This document shows positions 48,432 to 57,908 of a DNA stretch of 64,000 bases, piece after piece. Both the position numbers and the translations under genes were made by a program. The notes beneath the pieces were generated by a model, which was given only the letters and a program-made list of their open reading frames with translations, was not told the origin of the DNA and made no database searches. Each line of letters starts with the position of its first letter. The first letter of the stretch is position 1. The stretch covers positions 1,080,690-1,144,689 of the forward strand of contig NZ_LT707420.1 in assembly GCF_900155605.1 (NCBI RefSeq), in the 5' to 3' direction. This DNA comes from Actinomyces marseillensis (GTDB lineage Bacteria; Actinomycetota; Actinomycetes; Actinomycetales; Actinomycetaceae).

Positions 48432-51191
48432 TTAGTTCTTCTTCTTAGCCGGGGCTTCGCCCAACTCGAAGGAAGCGACACGGATGGTGCCTTCATCTTC
48501 GGTAGAGTCTGCCGAGGCCTCGAAGTGGGCAGGACCCTGGATCTTCGTCGCGGCTGCAAGGTCTTCCAGAACTTCCTCAAGCAGGGGGATCATCTGCTCG
48601 GGAGCAGATACCGTCACCTCAAGGAAGGGGGTCCTGGGGGAAACCTTTGCTTCGGACTTCACGCGGCGAAGGACCACGAGTGCCTCGGAGGCAACGCCCA
48701 GCAACACGCTGGAAGCGTCCTCGATCGCGCCCTCGATACTCCCATCAGGGGTGACCTCAAGGTTGGAGGTGGTCGGCCATGCAGCCTGGTGGACGCTGCC
48801 TTCGCGATACCAGCTCCACACCTCTTCGGTCACGAAGGGCAGGTAGGGAGCAAGCAAACGAACGAAAGTATCGATGGCGATCGCCAGCGCTGCGTGGGCA
48901 GAAGCAGAAGCCTGATCACTCCACTTGCCCTCGCGGTTGTAGGCGCGTTCCTTCACGAGCTCCAAGTAGTCATCGCAGAAGGTCCAGAAGAAGGACTCGG
49001 TGACTTCCAGTGCACGCGCGTGCTCGTAGTTTTCCAGAGCCGTGGTCGCAGAAGAGACAACCTCGCGCAAAGCGGCAAGCATCGAACGGTCGAGGGGCTG
49101 GACAACGTGCGTGATATCCAGATCCAGATCTGCGTCTCCACCCATCGTGAGAGCGAACTTCGAAGCGTTAAGTACCTTGATGGCCAGGCGACGGCCAATC
49201 TTCATCTGGGATTCATCGAAAGCAGCATCCAAGCCCAGTCGAGCAGATGCCGCCCAGTAGCGCACCGCGTCCGAGCCGAACTTCTCGAGCAAGCCCATGG
49301 GGGTGACGACATTGCCCTTAGACTTCGACATCTTCTTGTGATCCGAATCCAAGATCCACCCCGAAAGGCCTGCGTGTGCCCAGGGGAGTGCGCCAAATTC
49401 CAGATCGGCACGGACGACCGTTGAGAACAGCCAGGTTCGAATGATGTCCTGCCCCTGCGGACGCAAGTCCATCGGGTAGGTACGCGAGAACAAGTCCTCG
49501 TCCTCAAGCCAACCGCAGGCAATCTGCGGAGAGAGGGACGAGGTCGCCCAAGTATCCATGATGTCGAGTTCGCCGACGAAACCACCGGCTACTCCTCGCT
49601 GATCCTCGGTGTAACCGGGAGCCGTATCCGATGAGGGATCGACAGGAAGCTGATCTTCGCTGGGGGTGATGATCTGGGTGTAATCGACTTCGCCACTGTC
49701 ATCAACGCGGTACCACAGGGGGAAGGGGACGCCGAAGAAACGCTGACGGGAGACCAACCAGTCGTTGTTGAGGCCGCGTACCCAGTTTTCGTAGCGCACG
49801 CGCATGAAATCCGGGTGGAACTCCAGTTCCTTACCGCGCTCGATGAGTTCCTCGTTCAGGTCTTTGTCCGTTGCAGGATTGACCCACGGCTTGCCGCCGT
49901 TACGGATGTACCACTGACGCGAAGTGACGATCTCCAGGGGTTTGTCGCCCTTTTCGAAGAAGTTCGTCTGGCGCATCGTCTTCTGAGGTTCACCGCGCAT
50001 CTCGCCGCTTGCCTCGAGGCGTGCCACTAGGGCCTCGCGAGCAGAGAAGGTCGTCTTCCCCGCAAGCTCAGCGAAGGCCTCGCGACCCTCATCGGTGGTG
50101 ATCCATTCGGGGGTTTCGGTCTGCAGGCGACCATCCTTGCGCAAAACGGTGCGGAGCGGAAGGTTCAGGTCGCGCCACCAATCGATATCGGTCGTGTCGC
50201 CGAAAGTACAGCACATGGCGATACCGGCGCCCTTGTCCATCTCCGCCTCGGGGTGGGGAAGAACAGGGACCTCAACACCGAAAACGGGGGATGCAACTGT
50301 GGTACCGAACAGTGGCTTGTAGCGCTCGTCGTCGGGGTGAGCAATCAGGGCCACGCACGCGGGAAGCAGTTCGGGGCGAGTCGTCTCGATGCAGACATCA
50401 ACACCGTTCTCAACCGGCGCACCGGCTGCAGCGGCCTCGGCAGCGCGCGCGGGGTCGGTGATGTGGAAGGCGAGGCGGTGGTAGAAGCCCGGGTATTCGC
50501 GGCTCTCAAGCTCAGCCTGAGCAACCGCAGTCTGGAAGGTAACGTCCCACAGGCCAGGAGCCTCAGCCTGGTAGGCCTCGCCACGCTCAAGATTGCGCAG
50601 GAAAGCAGCCTGGGCAACCTTGCGGGCACGTGTACCAATGGTCTGGTAGTTCTGGGTCCAGTCAACCGACAGGCCCAGGTGGCGCCACAGGTCCTCGAAG
50701 TGCTTCTCATCTTCAACGGTCAAGCGCTCACACAGTTCCACGAAATTACGACGCGAGATCGGCACCTGATCGCGAGCCTTGATGGACTTGCCTTCGCCGC
50801 CAACGTGCGGGGGCTCGAAGTTCGGATCATAGGGGAGGGTTGCATCAACGCGAACCCCAAAGTAGTTCTGCACGCGGCGCTCTGTGGGCAGACCATTGTC
50901 GTCCCAGCCCATGGGGTAGAAGACCGATTTGCCCAGCATTCGCTGGAAACGCGCGACGACGTCGGTGTGCGTGTATGAGAACACGTGGCCGACGTGAAGC
51001 GAACCCGAAACCGTGGGCGGGGGAGTGTCAATCGAGTAAACCTCTTGGCGGGGGCGGCTTCGATCAAAACGATAGGTTCCCTGATCTTCCCAACGCTGGT
51101 TCCACTGGGCTTCGAGGCCTTCAGTGGCGACCTTGTCCGGCACCTGGGGTGCGGGCAGCGAGGTGGGTTCGGCTTGGCGCTGAGCGCTCAT
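48432..51191 (-). CDS. valS: Valine-tRNA ligase
   Basis: Class Ia aminoacyl-tRNA synthetase of 919 aa charging tRNA-Val. HIGH signature is SGSLHVGHVFSYTHTD (about residue 60) and the KMSKS loop is HKKMSKSKGNVVTPMGLLEKFGSDAVRYW; the editing domain (about 190-420) and the anticodon-binding domain follow. RBS GGAGAA precedes ATG 51191. Residues 1-20 are a disordered extension. It stands alone and meets the membrane-protein set at the palindrome. No T-box leader is visible upstream, and the gap 51192-51436 shows nothing clear. Confidence 0.95.
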   Translation of the reverse strand: MSAQRQAEPTSLPAPQVPDKVATEGLEAQWNQRWEDQGTYRFDRSRPRQEVYSIDTPPPTVSGSLHVGHVFSYTHTDVVARFQRMLGKSVFYPMGWDDNGLPTERRVQNYFGVRVDATLPYDPNFEPPHVGGEGKSIKARDQVPISRRNFVELCERLTVEDEKHFEDLWRHLGLSVDWTQNYQTIGTRARKVAQAAFLRNLERGEAYQAEAPGLWDVTFQTAVAQAELESREYPGFYHRLAFHITDPARAAEAAAAGAPVENGVDVCIETTRPELLPACVALIAHPDDERYKPLFGTTVASPVFGVEVPVLPHPEAEMDKGAGIAMCCTFGDTTDIDWWRDLNLPLRTVLRKDGRLQTETPEWITTDEGREAFAELAGKTTFSAREALVARLEASGEMRGEPQKTMRQTNFFEKGDKPLEIVTSRQWYIRNGGKPWVNPATDKDLNEELIERGKELEFHPDFMRVRYENWVRGLNNDWLVSRQRFFGVPFPLWYRVDDSGEVDYTQIITPSEDQLPVDPSSDTAPGYTEDQRGVAGGFVGELDIMDTWATSSLSPQIACGWLEDEDLFSRTYPMDLRPQGQDIIRTWLFSTVVRADLEFGALPWAHAGLSGWILDSDHKKMSKSKGNVVTPMGLLEKFGSDAVRYWAASARLGLDAAFDESQMKIGRRLAIKVLNASKFALTMGGDADLDLDITHVVQPLDRSMLAALREVVSSATTALENYEHARALEVTESFFWTFCDDYLELVKERAYNREGKWSDQASASAHAALAIAIDTFVRLLAPYLPFVTEEVWSWYREGSVHQAAWPTTSNLEVTPDGSIEGAIEDASSVLLGVASEALVVLRRVKSEAKVSPRTPFLEVTVSAPEQMIPLLEEVLEDLAAATKIQGPAHFEASADSTEDEGTIRVASFELGEAPAKKKN

Positions 51192-51436
51192 ACATATTCT
51201 CCATCCGAGTCGTGGACTTATTACCGTCCAAGCCTACGTTTCATCGGCCCCCCGGTCTAGCGAGAACGCGCCGATGAGTCGCTCACAGTGGGGACTAGAC
51301 TGGAGAATGCAAAGCAGCGTGCACACGAGCAAAAGGATCCCTTCGTTACATCCGCTCATCGAACGGTCTGCGCGAGCGAAGAAGGAGAGTCTGAGTAGTC
51401 TGGATGAAGGATCGCTCACACTTGAAAGGGATAGTC

Positions 51437-52810
51437 ATGGCTGCGGTGCAAACACGTGAAATCGGAGAAGAAACACTCGATCTTCTTCGACGGCTCATCG
51501 CCTTGCAATCGGTCAATGACCTCACCCCAGATTCAGGACAGGAAATCAAGGCTGCCAATCTTTTCGAAGATTACTTTGCCGACCTTCCCGTAACGTGTGA
51601 ACGCATTGAAGCCCATCCTGGTCGCACGACTTTAGTCGTCACCATTGATGGAACGGATCCCAGTTGCGAAGCTCTCACCCTTCTGGGGCACACCGACGTT
51701 GTTCCAGTCGATGACAAGCATTGGACGCACCCACCTTTTGAGGGGGAAATCAGCGGTGACCAAATTTGGGGACGAGGGAGTGTGGATATGCTCCACCTCA
51801 CCGCAGCCATGGCTGTCGTTACTCGCCGCATCGCCCAAGAAATCGCCGACGGTGGGGTGCGTCCGCAAGCAAGCCTGACTTTCGTTGCTGCTGCGGATGA
51901 GGAAGCACGAGGCGGACTGGGAGTTCCGTGGATCGGTGAGCATCATCCCGAGGCTTTCTCGTGGGATGCTTCGCTATCTGAAATGGGAGGCGCCCATATT
52001 CGAGGCGCTCGAGGCCGAGATAGCGTCGTCGTCATTGTCGGTGAAAAGGGAGCCGCACAACGGCGTCTTCATGTGCGCGGGGATGCCGGTCATGGATCGA
52101 TTCCCCTTGGTCGAGTCAGCGCTGTCGAGATGCTGGGCAGGGTTTCGCGTGCTCTTGCACACGCCCAATGGCCCCATGCAAGCGATGAAATCTGGGCGGG
52201 TTTTGTACGCGCTTTCGAGTTTGACGCTTCGCTGGAATCCGCGCTGCTCGATGGTACCTACGATGGTGACTACAGTGAATTTGGTGATCTTGCTGCCTAC
52301 GCTCACGCCGTTTCGCATATGACTGTTGCGCAAACCGTTGTCAGGGCCGGAGGTCCGATCAACGTTCTTCCCTCTTCTGGCTACATTGAACTCGATATCC
52401 GTACTCTGCCTGGGCAAAGTGATGATGACGTCGATCGCGCGATTTTCGAGGCCTTGGGGGAGCTGGCCCCCAGCGTCCAGATCGAGCGCTTGCTCAGCGA
52501 ACCAGCCACGGCCTCGTCAATCGAGACGACACTCTACCGAGCAATCGAAGAAGTTCTTCGCGAAGCGCACCCCGGCGCAGTCGTGGTCCCCATCCTCTTC
52601 CCGGGAGGATCAGACCTGAGAGTCGGTAGACGCAAGGGGGGAGTGGGCTACGGTTTTGGATCGTGTGCTTCCGGCGCGACTCTCGGCGAGGTCTATTCGC
52701 AACTTCATGCGCACGACGAACATATGCCCATCGAAGACGTCTTCTCGACCGCGCGTGATCTAGAACGCCTTGTTCGCCGCTATATTGGCGCTTCGCTTCA
52801 TGCCCAGTGA
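51437..52810 (+). CDS. M20-family metallopeptidase
   Basis: A 457-aa di-zinc amidohydrolase. Metal ligands appear in order: LLGHTDVVPVDDKHWTHPPFEG (His), GRGSVDMLHLTAAMAVVTRRI (Asp), FVAAADEEARGGLGVPW (catalytic Glu and metal Glu), LSEMGG, and GSCASGATLGEVYSQLHAHDEHMPIE (last His). The central dimerisation domain contains HVRGDAGHGSIPLG. Relatives cleave di- and tripeptides or N-acyl amino acids. The next genes encode a peptide importer, so it probably degrades imported peptides in the cytoplasm. I chose ATG 51437 because GAAAGGG lies 6 bases before; ATG 51404 is in frame but weaker. Confidence 0.85.
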   Translation: MAAVQTREIGEETLDLLRRLIALQSVNDLTPDSGQEIKAANLFEDYFADLPVTCERIEAHPGRTTLVVTIDGTDPSCEALTLLGHTDVVPVDDKHWTHPPFEGEISGDQIWGRGSVDMLHLTAAMAVVTRRIAQEIADGGVRPQASLTFVAAADEEARGGLGVPWIGEHHPEAFSWDASLSEMGGAHIRGARGRDSVVVIVGEKGAAQRRLHVRGDAGHGSIPLGRVSAVEMLGRVSRALAHAQWPHASDEIWAGFVRAFEFDASLESALLDGTYDGDYSEFGDLAAYAHAVSHMTVAQTVVRAGGPINVLPSSGYIELDIRTLPGQSDDDVDRAIFEALGELAPSVQIERLLSEPATASSIETTLYRAIEEVLREAHPGAVVVPILFPGGSDLRVGRRKGGVGYGFGSCASGATLGEVYSQLHAHDEHMPIEDVFSTARDLERLVRRYIGASLHAQ

Positions 52811-52928
52811 GTGTGAGATTCACTGTTACAAACGACCAGCACGTGGCACAACTCGCCAAGGGAGCTGTTGACCCATATCGTTATATTTGTGCACACCCGT
52901 GCGCGCCGAAGGAACAAAGGAGAATTGG

Positions 52929-54518
52929 ATGCCAGCATCACGCATCACCATGAAAGCAGCCGCTCTTGTCTCAGCCGCTGTCCTTATGTGTACCTCGCTG
53001 GCAGCCTGTGCGCCGAAGAATGCTTCTTCGACGCAATCCTCGAGTAAGGCAGGGACAGTTACGGTTGGTCTTCCGGGTTCTTTGTCGACTCTGGATACCG
53101 CCCATGAAACCGGAATTATCAACTACTACGTTGCACAGGTAACCTCTGAAGGTCTGCTCGCTGTCGATAAGGACGGCAAGCTGGTTCCGGCAATCGCGAC
53201 GGCTTACCACACGGATGATGCGAAAACTTGGGTATTCCAGATCCGTCAGGACGCGAAGTTCCAAGATGGTAACCCCGTGACCATTGAAGATGTTCTCTTC
53301 TCGATCAACGTCGCGAAGGCTCCCGAAAAGTCGCCTTCCTCGGCCGTGTACTGGACGGCAGGCATCGAGGCCGCGCAGACCGGAGAGTGGGAAATTACCA
53401 TTACCCTTCCTTCTCCGGCCGTGAATTTCGGGTGGACCGTGACGGCAAACGGTGGCCTGTGGATCACTGAGAAGTCCTTCTACGAGGCCGCGCAGTCCTA
53501 TGGTTCATCCAAGGATCTGATCATGGGGACTGGCCCCTACAAGGCAACATCGTTCCAGCCCGACTCGAAGGCAGTTTTTGAGAAAAGCGGAACCTGGTGG
53601 GGTGGAGATACCCCCGCGCAGACCATCGAGTTTGATTTCTTCTCTGATGAAAACTCGCGTCTTCTCGCTCAGCAAAGCGGTCAGATCGACATCTCGACTC
53701 AGCTCCCGACGGATCAGCTTTCTCAGTTTGAATCGATCAACGGAGTGAAGGTCCTGACCGAATCCGACCGTTCCTTCGTGGGGCTGACCTTCGATGAAGG
53801 CGTTGCTCCCTTCGATGACATTCACGTCCGTAAGGCAATCGCTCACGCTGTCGACCGCAAGGCCATCGTCGACTCGATCCTCAAGGGCCGAGGCGAGGTT
53901 GCGACCGGAATTGAACCCAACGATCAGTTGGGCAGCGAGATCGGCGTCGATAAGGCTCGCGGGCTCCAAGCCAATCTCCCCGTTGACTCCTTCAACATGG
54001 AGCAGGCTCGCGCAGAGCTCGCTCAGTCGAAGGTCCCCAACGGTTTCGACACCGAACTGACCTACCCGGCCTCGATTCCTGAAATGGGATCCGCAGCGCT
54101 CGCTATTGCGGAGAACCTCAAGCAGATCGGAATTAACGTCACGGTGACTTCGAAGCCCATCGAAGAGTGGGTTTCCAAGGTGGGAACGGGTGAATACGGC
54201 CTGTACTACATGAGCTACACCTCGACGACCGGTGACCCCGCTGAAATCGCCGGCTGGCTGCTCGGTCCTAGTAATCCCGCACGTTATGTGAATGAGGAAG
54301 TTCAAGGTCTCATCGCCTCGTCGAACCAGGAGACGGATCCTCAAAAGCGCGCCGAACAAATTGTTGACGCTGAGCGAATTGCTCAGCAGAACACGATTTA
54401 CTCGCCGATCTGGTGGGGCAAGACTTCAACTGCTTTCTCCAAGACCGTCACTCCCAATAACTACACGTCCTACTTCTTCATGACCCCCTGGGCCGCGTCC
54501 CTGAACGTCACGAAGTGA
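52929..54518 (+). CDS. Peptide ABC transporter substrate-binding lipoprotein (family 5)
   Basis: A 529-aa OppA/DppA-type binding protein. Signal peptide MKAAALVSAAVLMCTSLAAC with lipobox S-L-A-A-C (about residue 28), then the family 5 pattern: TVTVGLPGSLSTLDTAHETG, VTSEGLLAVDKDGKLVPAIATAYHTDDAKTWVFQIRQDAKFQDGNPVTIEDVLFS (the conserved W-x-F-x-x-R-x-x-x-F-x-D-G), DIHVRKAIAHAVDRKAIVDSI and the C-terminal PIWWGKTSTAFSKTV. Binds peptides, or nickel or opines in some relatives. AAAGGAGAA precedes ATG 52929; the GTG at 52887 is less likely. Followed by two permeases, the double ATPase and a peptidase in one operon. Confidence 0.9.
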   Translation: MPASRITMKAAALVSAAVLMCTSLAACAPKNASSTQSSSKAGTVTVGLPGSLSTLDTAHETGIINYYVAQVTSEGLLAVDKDGKLVPAIATAYHTDDAKTWVFQIRQDAKFQDGNPVTIEDVLFSINVAKAPEKSPSSAVYWTAGIEAAQTGEWEITITLPSPAVNFGWTVTANGGLWITEKSFYEAAQSYGSSKDLIMGTGPYKATSFQPDSKAVFEKSGTWWGGDTPAQTIEFDFFSDENSRLLAQQSGQIDISTQLPTDQLSQFESINGVKVLTESDRSFVGLTFDEGVAPFDDIHVRKAIAHAVDRKAIVDSILKGRGEVATGIEPNDQLGSEIGVDKARGLQANLPVDSFNMEQARAELAQSKVPNGFDTELTYPASIPEMGSAALAIAENLKQIGINVTVTSKPIEEWVSKVGTGEYGLYYMSYTSTTGDPAEIAGWLLGPSNPARYVNEEVQGLIASSNQETDPQKRAEQIVDAERIAQQNTIYSPIWWGKTSTAFSKTVTPNNYTSYFFMTPWAASLNVTK

Positions 54519-55468
54519 TGGTGCGTTTTCTTGCTCGACGCCTCGCGGGTTTCGCGGCGGTACTGCTAGCCCTGTCTTTCATCATCTTCTCCCTCTTGGA
54601 CATGGTCCCGGGAGATCCGGTGAAGATCTTGGTTGGCACCCGCCGCCTGACCCCCGAGGTTCGTGCTGCCATTACGCAAAAATACGGCCTCGACGAGCCC
54701 TTCTTTGTTCGTTATTGGCACTGGCTCTCCCGTGCGCTCACGGGCGATTTTGGCGATTCGGTACGTTCGGCGACTCCCGTTACGGATGTTCTTGCCGGTC
54801 GCGTCGGCCTGACGGCAACGCTCACGCTGATGGCCTTCATCATCGCGATCTGTGTCGGTGTGCCACTGGGGATTTGGGCAGCACGCCGCGCAGGAAGCTG
54901 GGTTGATCGCTCCATCGTCGGATGGAGCGTCGTTGGCATTTCCGCTCCCGGTTTCGCCTTGGGGCTTGTCCTTCTCTACGTCTTTGGACTTATGCTCGGA
55001 TGGTTCCCCATCTTCGGGCAAGGGGAGGGACTCCTCGACACCCTCTGGCACCTTGCCCTTCCCGCACTTGCACTGGCAACGGGGATTGGCGCAATGATCG
55101 TCAGGATTACGCGCGCCGCGGTCGTTGCCGAACTCAAACAGGATTACGTGACTTTCGCGCGCTCGCGCGGCTTGGCCTCCGGGCGTATCACTCGCATGTA
55201 CCTGCGCGCGGCCTCGTTGCCGATCATTACTTCCGCGGGACTGATCTTGGGCACTCTTTTCGGCTCGACGGTTCTCGTGGAGGAAGCTTTTTCTCTTCCC
55301 GGACTGGGGCAGCTCCTTGCCGACTCCATCACCTATAAGGATGTGCCCGTCGTCCAGGCGATTGCGCTTTTGGTTGCGGTGGTGATCATCGCCGTTACTT
55401 TCGTTGTGGATGTCGCTGCTTTTGCGATCGATCCGCGTCAAAAGCTTGAAGAAGGGGGTGCCGCATGA
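54518..55468 (+). CDS. Peptide ABC transporter permease (DppB type)
   Basis: A 316-aa permease with about six transmembrane helices. The family marks are the N-terminal LARRLAGFAAVLLALSFIIFSLLDMVPGDPVKILVG, a large first extracytoplasmic loop, and the EAA loop RAAVVAELKQDYVTFARSRGLASGRITRMYLRAASLPIITSAG, which contacts the ATPase. The end overlaps the next permease (ATGA). The ATG at 54518 overlaps the binding-protein stop by one base; a GTG one codon earlier is possible. Confidence 0.9.
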   Translation: MVRFLARRLAGFAAVLLALSFIIFSLLDMVPGDPVKILVGTRRLTPEVRAAITQKYGLDEPFFVRYWHWLSRALTGDFGDSVRSATPVTDVLAGRVGLTATLTLMAFIIAICVGVPLGIWAARRAGSWVDRSIVGWSVVGISAPGFALGLVLLYVFGLMLGWFPIFGQGEGLLDTLWHLALPALALATGIGAMIVRITRAAVVAELKQDYVTFARSRGLASGRITRMYLRAASLPIITSAGLILGTLFGSTVLVEEAFSLPGLGQLLADSITYKDVPVVQAIALLVAVVIIAVTFVVDVAAFAIDPRQKLEEGGAA

Positions 55469-56331
55469 GCAGCGCTCAGCCTACTGATCGTTTCCGTTCG
55501 ACTTTACGAGGCCTCGGCCACTTTGCGCGTGCTATCCCCGGTTCCGTCGCGCTCTCCTTTGTGATCCTGGGTCTGGTTGCGCTCTGCGTTTTCTTCTCTT
55601 CGTTGCTGGTTCCCAACGCGCTGGGCCAGGACGTGAGCTTGGGGGTGAGCCCCGCCGGGACGGCGGGCCACATTTTTGGAACCGATAAAGTCGGTCGAGA
55701 TATTCTTGCCCTCACTATTGCGGGGACTCGATCGGCGGTCCTTGGCCCCATCGTCATTGCCGGCGGCTCAATGGTATTGGGCTTGCTCTTTGGAATGACT
55801 GCCGGCTGGTGGGGAGGCTGGTGGGACACACTGGTTTCTCGCTCGTGCGAAATCCTGCTTTCCATGCCGGTTACCTTGTTGGCGATCGTTGTCGCGGGCG
55901 TGATTGGAGGCTCCTACTGGGTGACCGTGGGCGTTCTGATCATCTTGTTTGCTCCCTCAGATATCCGCATGATCCGCGCGGCGACCCTCCAACAGAAACC
56001 GCAGCCCTATATCGAATCTGCTCAGGTTCTGGGACTGTCTTCTCCACGCATCTTGGGCATCCACATTCTGCCCAACATCACCCCGATCGTGTGGGCGAAC
56101 CTCTTTGTCAACGTCGCTTTTGCTCTTGTCTCTCTTTCAGGCCTGTCCTACCTCGGCTTTGGCGTGGGAGCTCAGGATGCAGACTGGGGACGCCAGCTTG
56201 CCGATGGACGTTTCATCCTCGCTCAAAATCCGGCCGCCTGCGTGATTCCGGGCCTTGCGATCATTATCACCGCCACCGCAATTAACATCGCTGGCGATTG
56301 GTGGAGCGAAAGGCAGGAGGTACGCTCATGA
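55465..56331 (+). CDS. Peptide ABC transporter permease (DppC type)
   Basis: The second channel subunit (288 aa). N-terminal helix VALSFVILGLVALCVFFSSLLVP, the conserved GTDKVGRDILALTIAGTRSAVLGPIVIAGGSMVLGLLFGMTAGWWGGWWD, and the EAA loop RMIRAATLQQKPQPYIESAQVLGLSSPRILGIHILPNITPIVWANLFV, then SGLSYLGFGVGAQDADWGRQLADGR. About six helices. Start overlaps the DppB-type gene by 4 bases and the stop overlaps the ATPase start. Confidence 0.92.
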   Translation: MSSAQPTDRFRSTLRGLGHFARAIPGSVALSFVILGLVALCVFFSSLLVPNALGQDVSLGVSPAGTAGHIFGTDKVGRDILALTIAGTRSAVLGPIVIAGGSMVLGLLFGMTAGWWGGWWDTLVSRSCEILLSMPVTLLAIVVAGVIGGSYWVTVGVLIILFAPSDIRMIRAATLQQKPQPYIESAQVLGLSSPRILGIHILPNITPIVWANLFVNVAFALVSLSGLSYLGFGVGAQDADWGRQLADGRFILAQNPAACVIPGLAIIITATAINIAGDWWSERQEVRS

Positions 56332-57908
56332 CGACTGACGATAAGGGGTTGGTGGCCTCGGGTATCAGTGTCTGGGCTGCCGATGGCCGTAGCCTCGTCG
56401 ACGACGTGACGATTCGTGCCCGTGCAGGTCACACCTTGGTGATCGTCGGGGAATCTGGCGCAGGCAAATCCATGCTTGCCCGCACGATCTGTGCCCTTAC
56501 CCCGCATTCTCTTCGCGCTCAAGGGCGCATCGCCCTGCAGGGACGCGAATACGACATTGTTCGCGACGCGCGAGCTTTCAAGGACCTTCGTGGCCAAGGC
56601 ATCGTCTGGCTTCCTCAGGACCCCTTCACGTCCTTGTCGCCGACTCAGCGATGCGGAGATCAAATCATCGCCGGGCAGCGCCTTTCTCAGCGTGACCGTC
56701 GCGAGCGGATCGGGGAGCGTTTGCGTGAGGTCGGTCTTCCCGAGCGAGTCGCCCGAGCGTATCCGCATGAACTCTCCGGTGGTATGCGTCAACGCGTCGC
56801 CATTGCGGCCGCACTGGATTCTTCTCCCGCTGTCTTCATCGCCGACGAACCAACAACGGCTTTGGACGTGACGACTCAAAAGGAAATTCTTGATCTTTTG
56901 AGTGATCTTCGTTCGATCCGGGGAATGGCTCTGGTTCTCATCACTCACGACTTGGCTCTTGCTCGCGAATACGGGGATGAAGTAGTTGTGATGCGCCATG
57001 GGCGCGTCGTCGAATCGGGTAGCGTTGAGAAGGTTTTATCTCACCCAGAAACTCCATATACACGTGAGCTCGCCGCTGCTGAGCCTCGACTTGATGGTCC
57101 CAATCCTCGCCCTGAGAGTCCGGCTTCTACCGCGCACACTGAACTTCCTCTTCTTGTTGAGGCTCGTGAGCTGGTCAAGGTTTTTCGTGGCCACGGGCGT
57201 GGAGGAAGACATATCGCTGTCGATGGCGTTTCCCTCGCGATAAAACCACAAGAATCAGTGGGCATTGTCGGCGAATCGGGTTCGGGAAAGACAACGCTCG
57301 CGCGTCTGATCATTGGATTGGAAAAGGCCGATTCGGGCAGCGTGAGTATCAACGGCGTCGAGCGAGGACCTCGTCACGCGCGCGCCGGGGGACCGCCGCC
57401 GATTGGCATCGTCTTCCAAAATCCCTACTCGGCTCTCAATCCTGCTCGAAGCGTCGGCGCGACCCTTGCCGAGGCCTTGCGCGTGGGCGGCCGCGAGGTC
57501 AGTGAGGTAGCGCAGCTTCTTCAATCCGTTGATCTTCCCGCTTCCTATGCGGATCGCTACCCTGCGCGTTTGTCGGGCGGCGAGCGTCAACGCGTGGCAA
57601 TTGCGCGCGCCTTGGCAACGCATCCCCAGCTTCTGATCTGCGACGAGGCCGTTTCCGCCCTTGATGTTTCGGTGCAGGCATCCGTTCTGGAGCTTCTGCT
57701 TCGCCTACAACGCACAGAAGGCTTCGCTTTGCTCTTCATTACGCATGACCTTGCAGTTGCACGCCAGATGTGCGACCGGTTAATTGTCATGAAAGATGGA
57801 GTCGTCGTCGAAGAAGGGCCTACGGAAGATATTCTGCATTCTCCGCGCCAGTACTACACTCGCGCGCTTCTTGCTGCCGTTCCCGGACAAGAAGGCCACG
57901 ATGACTAA
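56328..57908 (+). CDS. Peptide ABC transporter ATPase, two nucleotide-binding domains fused
   Basis: A 526-aa protein combining the two ATPases that in Opp/Dpp systems are separate (DppD and DppF). Domain 1: Walker A VGESGAGKSMLAR, Q-loop WLPQDPFTS, signature LSGGMRQRVAIAAAL, Walker B FIADEPTTALD. Domain 2 (from about 280): Walker A VGESGSGKTTLAR, VFQNPYSALNP, LSGGERQRVAIARAL, LLICDEAVSALDVSVQ. Start at ATG 56328 overlaps the permease stop and follows GGCAGGAGG by 7 bases. The stop overlaps the C39-like peptidase start by 8 bases, so both are translated together. Confidence 0.92.
   Translation: MTTDDKGLVASGISVWAADGRSLVDDVTIRARAGHTLVIVGESGAGKSMLARTICALTPHSLRAQGRIALQGREYDIVRDARAFKDLRGQGIVWLPQDPFTSLSPTQRCGDQIIAGQRLSQRDRRERIGERLREVGLPERVARAYPHELSGGMRQRVAIAAALDSSPAVFIADEPTTALDVTTQKEILDLLSDLRSIRGMALVLITHDLALAREYGDEVVVMRHGRVVESGSVEKVLSHPETPYTRELAAAEPRLDGPNPRPESPASTAHTELPLLVEARELVKVFRGHGRGGRHIAVDGVSLAIKPQESVGIVGESGSGKTTLARLIIGLEKADSGSVSINGVERGPRHARAGGPPPIGIVFQNPYSALNPARSVGATLAEALRVGGREVSEVAQLLQSVDLPASYADRYPARLSGGERQRVAIARALATHPQLLICDEAVSALDVSVQASVLELLLRLQRTEGFALLFITHDLAVARQMCDRLIVMKDGVVVEEGPTEDILHSPRQYYTRALLAAVPGQEGHDD

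Noticed and set aside
51192-51436. T-box leader for valS
   Set aside because: No T-box consensus or specifier-loop structure was seen upstream of valS.
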